In this document: in pieces, positions 36,901-51,900 of the stretch
How positions within the stretch are numbered: position 1 is the stretch's first letter
Layout of the letters: each line of letters starts with the position of its first letter
Origin: Amyelois transitella
Lineage: Eukaryota; Arthropoda; Insecta; Lepidoptera; Pyralidae
DNA length: 64,000 bases
Assembly: GCF_032362555.1 (NCBI RefSeq)
Contig: NC_083510.1
Span: 5,793,501 to 5,857,500, forward strand
Direction: 5' to 3'
The notes under the pieces: model-generated
Databases searched by the model: none
Seen by the model: only the letters and a program-made list of their open reading frames with translations
What the model was told of the DNA's origin: nothing
Position numbers and translations under genes: made by a program

Positions 36901-39900
36901 TACCCGAGAGCCAAGTAGGAAAGTGTAATTAAGTACAAAATAAATTTTTAAATTCCGATTTTCCTGATAACTAACTGGTAAGTAATACGGGCAAACTCAA
37001 TATTCAAGACAGATTTTATACATACATATAGTCATGTCTATGTCGCTTGCGGGGTAGACAGAGACAACAGCCTTAAAAAGACTGAAAGCATTCAGCTGTA
37101 TCGCAGCTGTATTGGCTATGTAATTGAAATTCAATAATGACAGGTTACTAGCCCATCGCTTACAAGAGGAGTCTTGAGATTATAAGCCTATTCCTTAGTC
37201 GCCTTTTACGACATCCTAAGAAAAGATATGGAGTGGTTTCATTCTTTACTGCCGGAAACCATACGACTCTATTCAATTTGTTAGAATGATGGATAATTTC
37301 ATATTTTTAGTTTTTAGATACTAACCTTGAACTTAGTTTTTTCATAATTTCTAAACGAATTTCCCTATATTGTTGCTTTAGCCATAATATGAGAAAACTT
37401 AAAAAATATTGTATCTTTTTCTGACAAATAATTGAGTAGAAATTCTGCGAAATCCGTCTGCGATATAAGTGTCACCTATTTCATCATATTCAGATTTTAG
37501 AATTAATACGGAATCTATTGTTTCAGACACACTATACGACGTTCCCACCGGCATGATAGTGCTGCTGTCTTTTTTATACGGGTCCATATCGGTGCTGGCC
37601 GTGGTGGGGAACTTCCTGGTGATGTGGGTGGTGGCTACATCGCGGAGGATGCAGAGCGTCACCAATTGTTACATAGCAAATCTAGCGTTAGCCGACATAG
37701 TTATAGGATTGTTCGCTGTACCATTCCAAGTGAGTATCTAATTGTAGGTACTTTTTGTTTTTTTTTTGTACGAGTAGGTATAGCAAGCGTCGTAATTAAA
37801 AAAACACTTCATCACTTACAGACAGGGTATGCAGAGCTTTCTCTTTCTTCTTTCTTCTTTCTTCTTTCTTCTTTCTTCTTTCTTCTTTCTTCTTTAGTAG
37901 TCGCATGTCGTACATACGTTACTATTACCCGCAAATAATGTACCTTTCAACTATGAATAAATGTTCATGATCGAAATGAATTTCACAACAAAGTACTTAC
38001 AAACAAACAAACAATGAAAGTTATAAACTTCACCTCTTTATAACATTAAAAGAGATCCTATTTTTACTTTGCTTAAACCGAACTAGTTTCGAATAGATAT
38101 TTTTTCACAATACTACTAAATCTCGAAGTATACTTCGCCGTAACTCTTCGTAGCTTCGTAGCAGTCCCGCGTAGCGTCTGCGTAGAGTCTTAACGCGCCC
38201 GGTGCCTTGTGCGGTGATTCTATAATGTTAGATTATTTTTATTATAACTGTATGAAAATATGAAAATAAATAAATACGCATACAACTGTTATATTTATTT
38301 ATGTAGCTTTCTTTCATTTCCAGATTATTAAGTTTGACATTTAAAAATAATCAAAATTATATACCATCAAAATTGTATAGGTAAATTGACGGTAAGAAAA
38401 ACAATCTAGCTGAACGCTTCCTACGATTTACGTAAATATTATTTCTGTTTGTCTTGTAAGGAACGATGAATTGATTTATGCGTATAAAGTTAGCTTTAAG
38501 ATAACTTTTAAAGTTTACATTCCTTATTCCTTATATTTTTTTTTTATATTGTTTTCAACAAATTTCTACTGCCAGGTATAAATATATTCCGAGAAAATGG
38601 ACAGGCACACGTGACAATCACAAACACCCAAATAGATTTCTCAAAGGAATAAGTTATATGTACCTATAATAAAGTTGCGAGTGACACGTTTGAAGTGAAA
38701 CGTAAAACACACACACATACCATGTATTTATCCCCTACTAAGGTTTCGTTTGGCTAAATGGCTTAATGAATGGTTGCAAACCCATTTCCTATGTATGAAA
38801 ATTTCGAAGATGTAATTTAAAGCAGGTTATTATTAAAAACAAAATAACTTTTACGGTCGTTGGGCTTTACAAAACCTTTCATTTATAATTTTTCTGTAGT
38901 TCTACATGTATCGTGTTCGTTGGACCTTCGAAATATACATCGTTTATCGAGCGTTTCCCATACAAGTAAAAATGTCATTTCAACTTATATTATAAATGTT
39001 AAAGTAAGTTTGTTTGTTTCCTATCTCTTCACAATTAAATCACTGAACCGATCTTCACCGAAATTTTGTATTCATGTAGGAGGATTGGAACATACATAAG
39101 ATACTTTTCACATGAGCGTAGCTGCGGACTAAGTGTATTTTCTAATAATTTAGTTTAAAGCAGTTAATTAATTTTTCATTACGTCTCATCGAATTAGTTA
39201 TGTAGTCACTATTAATGGCATAATTTTTTTATTGATTAGGTACCTCACTGAATCTACCAAAAAACTGCCGATTGAACATTTTGATTATACAAGAAACTAA
39301 CTTTTATAAGACAGTGGTCCTACAAACCGTAGTTTCCCCGCCTTAATTACGCAGTTAACTACAGCTATCGGGAAACGTCGAGATCCCTATCATATAACTA
39401 TGGTGTGCTGTGACCTACTCTGACGCAAATATTGATTTAAAACCAGTTGGTAGTTACGTAAGACAATATGTCTTGGCCACCGTAATCTTTTTAAAGAATA
39501 TAATTTGTGTAAGAAAACAAAATTGCGTACAAAGCTCCTGTTACTCGTAGATTCAAAATTAAGATATTTCACTCGTAAGGTAGAAACTCGATATTATTAT
39601 CACATTAAAGCGTGTTCTGGGCCTTAAAGCTAAAAGGAATACGTGAATATGAGAAAGAGTGTTAAATAATTAATAACTAATTTAAGAACAGCATTATTAA
39701 AAGTCTTCTTTATTTAATGATAAAAAAGCTACAATGAATAAACTGTCGAAATAAAATTCAAATAACTAAATACATCCTGCATGAATCATGACTTACTTTA
39801 AAGTATTCTTCCTCCTAGCTTTAGTCCCGGTTGCATCCTCACCACTCTAGAGTGGAGCCCAGGGTATAGCCCTTTAACTATGGATCCTGGATTGAGTGAG

Positions 39901-42900
39901 TCAGGTTTTTACACGAAGCGACTCCCATCTAACCTCCGCAACCATTGCGGAGGAACCTAACTTGAATTGGATCGATCATGGTTAATAAACCAGTTGCCTC
40001 AATGTGCAGATTTCCTCACGACATTTTCCTTCACTGTAAGAGCATCGGTTAGTATACAACATACTTGGTACATAGCCGAAGTGTGTTTTGAACCTGTCTT
40101 TATGCTCATCACGCATTACAACCAATCAGTCGCTCACTTACTTTTAAGCGTCGATCAATCAAAAAGAAGACAATAAACTACATCAGAATACGTGAGAATG
40201 TTAGTCTTTTCTTGGGGTATTAAGTTTTATACGCAAGAATTAATAAGTGTTCATGTGTGCTAATTTTAATTTATAAAAAAAACATGATTAATTATCTTTT
40301 TCCATTATTGTTTGGCGGTTGACTAGAACAGATTCCTTCATGGGATAAGTCCGCCATTGTAAGTGATTTAATTCTTTTAACTATGTATTATTCTTGTAAC
40401 TGTGTAAATTTCTGTGCAATAAAGATATTACAAACAAACAAACATGAAAAATTGTGCAATTAACATAATGGAACAATGTAAGGGACAAAGGAAATTCCGT
40501 TTGATCCACATACAGTTTTCGGAATTCATTTTCATACATGCATACCCAATGAATCCGGAAGCTTATGAGTGGAACTTCCGGATTGGGCTCAACTGATGTT
40601 AGAACGTACACCCGAAGTATAATCACATTGCATGCATGACATACATATACTCCTAACTTGACAAAGGATTTGAATAATAAAATACGTGAGTAGTGGAGCG
40701 CGCGGTAACGAAAATTTAAACATCAAAAATAAAAGTACTACGAGTATCCTTCATATAATCGTGTTACGCTTTTTCTCAGGATAGGAAAATTTACTATTGA
40801 TCGATAAATTCATTTAAGATATAACATAGTTACATATTTGTTTAGATAAAATGTTCCTTAAAAAATATATTTTCAAAATCTATTGTTAAGTTAGTAATCA
40901 GGAAAAGCAACTACTATCAACTATCTAATAAATTATTATATTTGATTTTAAATACCTAGATACTGGTTTAGCATTTATTTGTTGATTCATACAAATAACT
41001 TATCTACTGCAGGCTGACAAAATCTTGGAATAAAGTATTCTATCATTCGAGTTTTTCAAGGCTGCTGTTGGCTTTGTTTACCCCATACTTATATGAATAA
41101 ATAAAGACAGGGATAAAGACGTATGCATAGATGTCAACCATGTGAATGTTATAACTACTTCAACAAATCTGTTCTCTTATAATTTCAAAAAATACTTCTA
41201 GTCCTATTTAACATTATTGGTAATTGTATGGAAATTGCAAAATAATATTATTTACTTACTTATAAATATTTAAAGTTCGCTCGTGCAATTTAAACGGCTC
41301 AACGAATCAATCCGACGAATCGGGATATTGAGTGAATATAAACCGATCCACAATTTATTGGAAGCTGCGAGATTTCAAATCTCAAATTTATTGAATGACG
41401 GATTTACTTTATTAGAAATGACTGTTTAAATACCTGTTTTTTTAAGCTAGAATACCTTTTAATAATTTGGAGCTTTAGTGAAGGAACAGCTAAAGGAAGA
41501 TGTTCACGGAGGCATAGGTTCATATCCTGCAGCGGCCATGTACCAATGACTCTTTTTTGAGTTAGATATGTAAATTAGTTTGGTTTGGTTTTTTGGTTAA
41601 CAATCAATTGTAATTGATATCCCTTCCCTTGTACAACAAGGGAACAAAGGAAAACATCGTAGGAAACTTGCAAATTTATTGTTGTGAAAGTTTCTTAGGC
41701 TCCTGTGGTATTTATTAAAGTGTTTAGTCTTCTACAAATGGGAATATCAATGTGATTAAAAAATAAGTTTATATTCGAGATTCGCTGCTAAACTGCAAAA
41801 GAATTTGAATAACAAGTAATATAAAAGTTTTTCGAAAATAAGAATTCTTGGTTATAAGCATTAACATATTTATTTTCTCAACAGTTTCAAGCGGCGTTGC
41901 TGCAGAGGTGGTTACTGCCGCACTTTATGTGTCCCTTCTGCCCATTCGTACAAGCCCTCAGTGTCAACGTCAGCGTCTTCACGCTGACAGCCATCGCGGT
42001 GGATCGACATAGAGCGATTATTACCCCTCTGAGGTACTGTTATAATGTTTCTTGTAGAAAATATATCACTGTAGAATAGGACCACTAAAATTGTGTTCAC
42101 GTGGATGTCGTAGAAGGCGAATAAGGGAAAACGTACACTATATACATACATCAAAATATTTGGGTTTTGGTTCCCCTGCAAAGGTTGCGGTCAGACGGGA
42201 ATCGCTTCGAATAAAAAACTTACTTACACAAACCAGGATCATAGTCAAAACGTGCAATTCGGGTTAAATTAATATTTAAAGTCAGGAGGTAGAAGAAGGA
42301 AATTATTGAACGCACACTTTTGTCAGACATATTTAGATGCCGTCATCTTACACGAAACATTTGGAAATAAAAAAAAAACATTCTAGTCAGTCTATTTTTT
42401 ATTATTAATAAAAAAAACAGAGAAATAATATTAACATAAGAATTAAATCCCGGAGCCTTGGAAGAAGTTATCCAAATTTCGAAAAAAATGGTAATCTGTT
42501 GGAGCAAGGTCCAGGGAGTGCGGTGGAAGTCTTAGACATTCCAATTGAAGCTCCTTTAATATGGTAGCCGTTTGTTGTGCAGTGTGTGGTCTAGCGCTGT
42601 CGTGAAACAGCAGTGGCGTGGAGCGATTGACCAGCCTCAGGTTGTTTAGCAGCTAGTTTTTTCATCATAATTTGCAATTGCTGACAATAAACGTCTGCCG
42701 TAATCGTCTGGCCAGATTTTAGAAAACTATAATTAACGACACCAGCACTAGTCCACCAAACACTTACAAGAATCTTTTATTGGGTCAATTATCAGTCCAG
42801 CCATTGTGGTTAGCGACTTTTCATCACATGTTATGATTTGATTTAAATACCCTTCATTATTGTACCGGTTAAGTAATTAAACGAAGCAGTCAACACGCGT

Positions 42901-45900
42901 TTGCCGGTTTGCTTTACTCAATTTGTGAGGTGCCCACCTTTCAAGTTTCTTAATCTTCCCAATCTGCTTCAAGTGGATTAAAATAGTTTTATCACTATCA
43001 CCGAACGATAGTGAACCGAACGAGACGTAGTGAACAGAACGTAGAGACGTCAGTCCCTTGAGAGAGGGTTTCAGTTCCCTGAGACGAGAAGCGAAACTTT
43101 TACATTAAAACGACTCTTTTTGATACCAGAAAATTTTAATTCTCCGCTGCACCACGCGGCATTTCTATTCGTATGTGTTTAGTGTGTAACTGACCTTAAG
43201 AATTCCAATCTCAAATAATGAGAATCTCTTTAGTCGGAGTTCCGCTTGCGATATATTAACGAGTAAAATAGTCTATATAGGTATGTATAGTCTAGTCTTA
43301 AAAACTTGAGAATTACTATTATGTATAAATTTGTATAAAAATGGCAAGCGATGATATCATAACCACTTTCAACATTTGCATAGCAGGTTATTACTAGATA
43401 TTAAATTAGTAAAGTAAATCTTATCCATATAAGAATCATAATAAGATACGTTATTCAAAATATGACAAAGGCAAACTATGAATATAATGTTATTTGAAGA
43501 ATAATAATCCTCATTTTTCATAAATCTAACAACTTGTTCCAAAGTATCAATCTTCTGTTTATTTCTTTACTGAACCATGATTTTCTTAACCTTATTCCAC
43601 CACCTGCTTATCTAGATTCGGCGCAATATGTCTTATCTTATTCCGCCTTAAGCTTGCTTCCACACGGTATTTACATCTAGCCCCTATTACCTTTATATCT
43701 TTCGGAACGCAGCCTATTCATCTTTTTTTTTTTTGATCTTTCTATTTGTAAAGTATAGATACATAATAAAATTTAAAATTCTTTTTGTTAAAGGATATAA
43801 TGTTATCTTTATATTATGATAGCGAATAGGACTACTTCATGTTTTAATATTACATTTTAACGGCAAATTTTGAGCTTTGACATCAATGCTAAAGAAACAA
43901 TTCATTATATTCATAATGAAGATTTTTTAAAAGCTTTTTTAAATAAAGAAAATTTCCTAAGCATATCAACTGTGCAGCTAAGCAAATGTTGTATTATGCT
44001 TTCAATCTATTATGAGTAGATTGATTGCGAACGAAAATAATTTTAATTAGAATTGATGAGTTGTTTGAAACGATAATTTAACCAAACATTAAAATTAAGT
44101 TTATTTTAGTCCTCAACACATTAAAAACCATTCAGCTAACGAATAAGTTCACTGCTAAATTTAATTACTTCCTGATACGTAAGAGGCAGATCTTCAAACA
44201 ATCTTATTATGCCCGTCCGTTGTTATATTCGTCTGTTTCCGGTACTAATAAACCATGATGGGCAAAGTGACCGTAAACCTTCAAATACGAATCGGACCAG
44301 ATTACGTCGGAGTGAAATAATTGCCTTGTAATTAAAGTTTTAAGCCCTCTTCGACGATATTTTGGACTAACAACTGTTGAATTGCCCAGTTCGAACATTT
44401 ACGCTGGAGGCAATATCGTTAAAGTTAAAACCTTAAAAATCTATAAATAGTCTTGGGATGGTCGTTGAATTATCGGCTTTACTAGAAAAGATTTTGAAAT
44501 AATATTTATATCTGATGAGCAGCAATATTTGAACTTAAGCAACAAAAGTGTTAGCACTATTTAGAAATGTTTTAAACTCATAATAAAATTATTTTTTCCC
44601 ATTGGAATCTACAAAAAGAAAATCGTCCTCTGCGAGTCCTTTCATCGTTAAAACTGTTAGTGCAGTGCTTTTGACTAAACGTTGGAAGTTGGAAATTATG
44701 TCTTCAGTCACTTTTCCTTTAAACATATTATATAAATTCTATGCACAGCATTTGTGGATCTGCCATTAGCACTCAGCTTCAAAGTACAATAGATTGTCGT
44801 CATTGTTAGTGTTCCAAAGAGATTTTAGTATAAAACAGTTTTCCACTCAATAAACCCCGCACAATACTGGCATCAATAACTGCCAATTTCTCGGGATAAA
44901 ACTCGCAATATCACGACAACTATTTTGTCCCGAATTGCGAATAAAAAGCTACATTGTTGGCATTCTGGGTTTATTTATTTTTGGCAAGTTACAAAATTCT
45001 TATACGAAAATAGGTCGTTGTTTGCTAATTATATATACCTAGGTAAAGATTTCTATAACTAAGACTTTCTATAACTAAGACCATTTACTAACTTAATAAC
45101 TTTAGAAAGAGTTAGTGTTATTTAACTCTGCCAAAATATTAGTAATATAATTTTAGGTACCTACTCATAGAAATCGAAATAATATGCTCAAATATATCTA
45201 TGGTCATACTGTACTGTACTTTTTTAAACCCATTTGGAAGTAATTTTAAGTTACAGATTAAACGTAACAAAAATGCACGATTGGTGGGAGCTGGGTACAG
45301 AATAAGGGGGTTAGGGAGGCTCCTTTGATGATTGTGATGAATAAATTGATCGGATTTACTTGTACAATGGAAATAAATAAATGTAACATTTTGTTTTGTT
45401 TTCTTTGTTTTTCTATTTCTTTTGTTTTATCGAGGTCTGTCGTCCTTTTGAAAATGGTAAAAAATTTCAAACAGATGATTGTTCTTTTTATACAAGAATT
45501 CGTAGTATTCTACTTATTGATAGGTATTCTATTCACGTATCTTACCAATTCTTATTGTACATGCGTAAATTTAAGTATGTTTGACACTCGCTCGTGCAAA
45601 AACTACTGAACAGATTCAAATTAAAACTTTTGTAGGATGCCATATACCATGCATCTGAAATAAATAAATAGTCTACAATTTTCAGACGCACGCACGCAAA
45701 TTTTCAAAGTTGGGAAACTACATTTGTGTTTTTAGATAACTTTGTTATAACACGACAAACAGTTTCCTATGATTTCTCTCGTGAATTGACTTTTGTAACA
45801 TCTCACAAAACCAGTAAGGAATGCTCAACTTAAGGATGACAGTCGAAATTCCTGGGAATCATACATTCAAGCAATTTACTAAAAGGGTTTACATGTTGTA

Positions 45901-48900
45901 GCGGCTGTCATGCGTCCAACATACCGACTTTGCTCTCATTTCCCTCGTGCGATGTTTACATAGGCACAATATGGATATGACATTTATATATAATTCTTTT
46001 TTGGTCCATTAAATATCTTTCAAGAAAAAAATATTTTCTTTTAACAGTGTATTTTTGATTGCATTCTCTGTTACGCCTTGAAAAATGAGAGCTGAGTGTA
46101 GGTATTTAAATGCACTTTGTGTGCCGAGATAAAAAAAAATTACGCCTGCTTTGAATTTATTTCAAGTAGTGTCTAGAAGACATACCCTTTTCTTACCATC
46201 GTGTAAGAAGATAGTCATTGCTAAAAAAAAATAGAATTCCTCGGTAAGTCACTTTAGATGTAACATTATTGAAATTTATAAGCTAGTGCAAAACTACGGC
46301 GCGAGTTTCTGAGAAGCGTCAACTATAAAAACATATTGAACCAGCAAACGACTACTGCTTTGAGGAAAATACCGGCGCAACCTACCGTTCAATCACGAAA
46401 ATCCGCAACCTAATTTCCACTGGATTTCGTTAGCAGATTTAATTTGAGAAAACGATCAAGTTGATTTACGAGCGAGAATTTACTGACCTTATTTTTGGAG
46501 TATGAACGAATAAATTCTCACAATCTTTCTTCGTTTAATCCAACTTTTAATTTGTTTATTTATCAATTTGTTACTCAATCTTTTAGTCAGAGCCAACTAA
46601 AATTATCCATTCATAAGCTGTACCATGCCTACACCGAAATAATCTGTTGCCTTCCCTAGAATTTTGAATTTTACTCACAGAAAAGGTCTGTTTCCAACAA
46701 ACTGGGAATGAGTGTTAGCTATCCTAATAAAAGTCCAGACTCAAGAATCTAATAAGCACTTGTAAATAGGAAATTTTAAATCGGCGTAAAAAGGGTCTTC
46801 CGTAGAAAGTGAAAAAGTTATACACTTTAGAAAAAGCATGTCGCATAAAGAATTTATAAATACGCTTAGTCATTACATTTAAATTGTAGTACCCTCAGGA
46901 GAGAAAAATAATTGAAATGTAATGAATAAGCGTATTTATAAATTCTTTATGCGACATGCTTTTTCTAAAGTGTATAACTTTTTCACTTTCTACGGAAGAC
47001 CCTTTTTACGCCGATTTAAAATTTCCTATTTACGAGTATATAGCCATGCACATATTGCAGACATATGTAGGAATTAATACTCGTGACTGTCCATCTGCAA
47101 TGATCATGATCATTTATAAATAAAATCAAACGATATTGCATCGTAACCAGGCTATTTAAAAGCCGTAAAGTTCGTAAACCTCAAGCTATAAAACGCTGTT
47201 TGTTCAAACATTCATAAATTTTATTTTGTTTCAGCGCACACACGTCCAAACGCATAGCGAAGGTGATTATAGTTTTTATTTGGCTACTGGCTCTGTCTTT
47301 GGCAGCGCCTATGGCCATGTCTTGGGAAGTCATAATGGAAGATGAGCTAGATCCTAGTAAGTATCTCATATAATTATTTATGGAATAACTATAAAGAAAA
47401 GCTGCAATGAATGACAGAGTCGTAAAACAAAATATGGCCTCCTTGGCATTAAACATTTTTATCCTAATCATATCATATAATATCATACCAAAGAAAAACT
47501 GATAAGAATTAGTTTAATGGATATTCTATTTACATGTACTAGGCTGTGTACATTTTATCAATACGGCGTGTTACTCGTACATTAACAATACCGTGTATAA
47601 ATTGAAGCTTTCTTTGAAATAAAAAATAAAAGAAAAGCAGTATTTTCTGTTTAACACAAAATATGTATTTCTATCAAAAATAACAAAAATTAATAGTACT
47701 AAAATTGAGATAATTAAATTTAACTTAAGTTCACCATTGTCAATTAATTAAACGCAAACTGTTAGAATTGCTGATATTAAATGGAATTGCTCACATATTT
47801 TGATCAAATTGTAAAAAAGAGATTTAAAACGTTTAAAAACGTAACTTGCGTAGATATGTTTTGCATAGTACGCAAATTAAACACACCTCTTCTTTGTTAT
47901 TATTTCCCCACTCACACAGAAATACATCAGCACAGTTCACATTAAAACGAGATTCCGTTCCTTTGCTTCAAGTTTAGATCTAATAAAATACGATTTATCT
48001 ATCAAAAGGTGTTTGTTCCCAAAACACGTCATTTTAACATCGTTCATTTTGAACCTCTATAATGGTATCGTCGCAATAAAAAGTTATTACGCGGTCATTG
48101 CATATTGTCGTGACTGAAGATACTTACTCTGTTTCATGGTGACGAATTTAAGTATCGCTTATATTCAAATGGTCAATGACATCAAATTTTTAGGGTTCCA
48201 TACTCTAAGAGTACAACGAATCATTGCGGGAATGACGGGTTCTCACACATACACACAGTCAGTGTTGTAATATTGTTTTAATGGTAATTAAATAGATTTC
48301 GAATCTAATCAAAACCTAACACAATTTTCAAGGACTAGAATTTAATTAACTAATGTGATTAATATGTAAGACTTTTAGATTTATATTAATTAAAAATATT
48401 TGCTTTACAAAGTTTTTGTTTCAGTTACAAATCAAATTTATAAGAAGCCATTTTGTGCTCCTAGCGAGTTCGGCTCGCATTCCTTAGCAATCTATAGACT
48501 GCTTTTGTACATATTTCAGGTAAGCATAGATTAGTCATAAAATATATAACTTAATACCTAAGTAAACGCTTTAAGTATGTAAAACTACAGTTTCCAAATC
48601 TAAACTTCACTATTTCTCTTCTTGAAACTTGCAACTAAATATCAGAGTACTTTAATATGTTTATGTTTGCAGTATGTGATCCCGCTTTGCGTGATAACAT
48701 TTGCATACGCACACATGGCGATGAAGCTATGGGGTGCGCGTGCACCGGGTAACGCACTCGAAGCGAGAGATGCAAATCATATGAAAAACAAAAAAAAGGT
48801 AATAAAATATTCTAATTACTTGCAATATTGTTTACTTACTTAGATTCCTGGATTACAATTATTATTATTTTTCTCCTTCATATCCCGTTCTGTGGAAATA

Positions 48901-51900
48901 TCTTATCTTAGTGCTCCCGCTTGACTTTCCAAGTAATATCTGTACCAAAATTCAGTACGTCGAATAGTTTCGGTTGACATTTATCTGTCAGTTACTTGGC
49001 AATGAAAGAATTTTATTAAATTGATTAATGACTAAGGGATAGACTTATGAACTAGGGATTCCTCTTGTAAGCGATGGGCTAGCAACCTGTAAGTATTTGA
49101 ATTGCCTCATAAAGCCATAAAGCTAAAAGTGGCCTTACAGTGTTTTTGAGACTGTTGCTGGCTCTGTCTACCCCGCAAAATATTTAGATGTGACTATATG
49201 TATGTATGTAATAACTGTTTGATTTGATTTTTATTTTATTGTTCGTATTTTAAACAATATAATGAAATAACTGTACAGTACTTAAAACCCACTTATCCCA
49301 AGTCGCCTGGGAAAAGGCTCTTGAAAAAATAACGTCCGTTTGTAGTAGCAGAAATTTCGTATATTTTCTAAGAGAATGTAGTTAAAGGCTTTTTCTTTGG
49401 ATCCGAATAATATCTACTGCATTCAGAAACTCCCAGCATTCTATTGAAAATTAAATACAAATATTTATTTTTAAATCTCGTACAACGTTCATATTTTGCG
49501 AACAAAGGAAATCTGGTTACATTGTTTCAAATTATTTACTTTGTAATCTTTAAAGCTTAAAACTGATTTTTCTTTTCTTTTCTGAATTATATATATATCT
49601 TATCATATATTTATAGCATTGTTTTTTTATTTAATAAGAAAAATATGTATATTTAATATAATTCAAACACATGTGCTAAATATGAATGCTAAAGAAGAAT
49701 CTTTGACATATAGGAGACTATAGTATTTCTATAGTATCTAATGAATCATACACAAACACATTAATTCATTATTAGAGAAATTGCAAATTGCTGTGTTTTT
49801 TCATTTCACGAGTAAATTATCTTCAGCTTGCACCGTCGTTATGAAAAGACGTCACTAAGCCATAAACTTTATGCTTGGCAAATGAAAAATGGCAATAGCA
49901 AATGAAATGCTTCCCTGAACGCGCCCTAGTTGTGATTGCTAATGGATCTTTTATTTTCGTACAGGTGATAAAAATGTTGGTGCTGGTAGTCGCGCTCTTT
50001 GCTCTGTGCTGGCTCCCGCTTCAGAGCTATATGCTATTGCAGTCGTTTTTCCCTTCGATAAACGAGTAAGTATTTTATGTTAGAAATATTATTACAAAAT
50101 TACTCTGCTTTGTCCGTAATGCCAGCATGCTTTATGTTATGCTAAAAGGGATCGTGGCAATCGAAAGAATATGGTTTTTGCCTACCCATTCGGGAAAGGG
50201 GCGTGATTTAAATATGTCTTTGTACATTATATGTATGTCGTATAATAAAGAAACAAATACTAGTCAGAAGAAGAGAGTCTTGAAGAATCTCAAGTTTATA
50301 ATATTTTTTTAACTAAAAATAAATTTTAAGCATGGGTTCACACAAACTTGATGTTCTTGATACACGTACTCGTATACAAATGCCCATGTTCGTCAAATTA
50401 TCTTATTGTGGTGTTGGAAAATTTTATTACTCGTCTACTTATCATGTAAATTACACCTAGACGCGTTACATTTACACTGATTGTTCTTGAAATTAATATT
50501 ATAATGAGAGATAGAAGGCTAGCTAGTAGTCGGCTAATTATGTATTTAAATTTGAAATTGCAGACAATGTTAAAGCTTAAGTAATTTTTTTATAAATTTG
50601 TATCCAGTTAACTACTACAAGTTCACAAAATGTTACAAAAATTGGATATTTTATTTTTCTTTGAATAAATCTTGTTCATCCATTAGATGATGTCCAACGG
50701 GAAATTGACATTAATTACGATTCTAGTCAAAATATTTTCAAACTTGGAATTTTTATAATATTTCATCATTAAAATATTGACAAGTGAAATGTGTTGTTTG
50801 CTTTTCACGAGTTTGTTATTTGTTGGGAATTTATTTCCATTTCTGAATTTGTACGATTCACTGAATTTAGTTAATGTAACGATTAAGTACATATTTACTC
50901 AGTCGTTTTCATATTTAATCGAAAATCATTTAAATTAATGAAGTTCGAATAATTATTTTGAAGCATTCACTTTTGGTACTAGTGACTCGTATTTTCATGA
51001 GTCTTAACAAAGTTCAAGAAAAGTGATATTTTAATTTCTTTCCTAGTCAAAAGTTTATAGTATCCTTTTACCTGAGAAATTTCCCGGGGAAATGGTTTTT
51101 TATTAAATAAATAAATAATAATAAATAACGTTTATTTGCTCTTCACAAAAATGTTATTGCAAGCTAACTTTAAAAATCCTTAAATACTAAAATAAAATTT
51201 ACCTGAAATACCAAGTAATCGGCAACCGAAACGGGTAAAAAATATCTACACATAGGTACTGTACTAAGAACTGAATACGCCTCTTTTGCGGGGGGTAGGC
51301 ACAGACTAAGTACATTTTACCTGTAGCCACAAAGCTTGCATAATTATTTTACTTAATCCACATAGACTAGTATGTTTAAATAAGAGTACGCTTGGCTTGA
51401 CCTTTTACCATTTTTTTTTTGTTTTTTGTAAATATCCATTCTTAACAAATAAAGGATTTTTGTAGTTAGCTTTCAATCAAATAGCATTTCCCCGGGAAAT
51501 TTCTCAGACGTTTGCCTTTAAGCCTATTTTTCTAATAATTCAAATAATATTCTATAGAGATTTCATTCTATTCTGCCAGAATTCACAGGCCAATTGAAAA
51601 CTGAGAACATAAAATTTTATTTTACGAGAAAACATTGTTTAATTTTTATTTTCTGGAATTTTATCCCATTAATTCTAAGACATCGTTCCTCTTGCAGGTA
51701 CAGATACATCAACGTGTTATTTTTCTGCTTCGACTGGTTGGCGATGAGCAATTCTTGCTATAATCCATTTATCTACGCCATTTACAATGTAAGTGAATAA
51801 GTCACAAAGTCAACTCGAAAGGTTTTAGTTTGTACCATTTACAGCACAAGTAATACTAACTTATGTTGATAGAATTCGGAATAAAATAAAAATACAGATT

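Larger units (their letters stand above)
33850..37526 (+). other. Kinin receptor intron 2
   Basis: AT-rich. It holds degraded family A pieces (about 34185-34365 and 35984-36110), the SINE at 36626-36880 and a near-complete family A copy at 37019-37267. No exon is recognised. The ORFs at 34495-34833 and 35681-35899 are low-complexity AT-rich frames without domains. Confidence 0.5.
42034..47234 (+). other. Kinin receptor intron 4 (5.2 kb)
   Basis: It holds the mariner relic at 42370-42990, a short GC-richer stretch with repeated GTGAAC(C/A)GAACG units at about 43010-43050, and the long hairpin at 46762-47033. The rest is AT-rich with no recognised exon. Confidence 0.5.
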
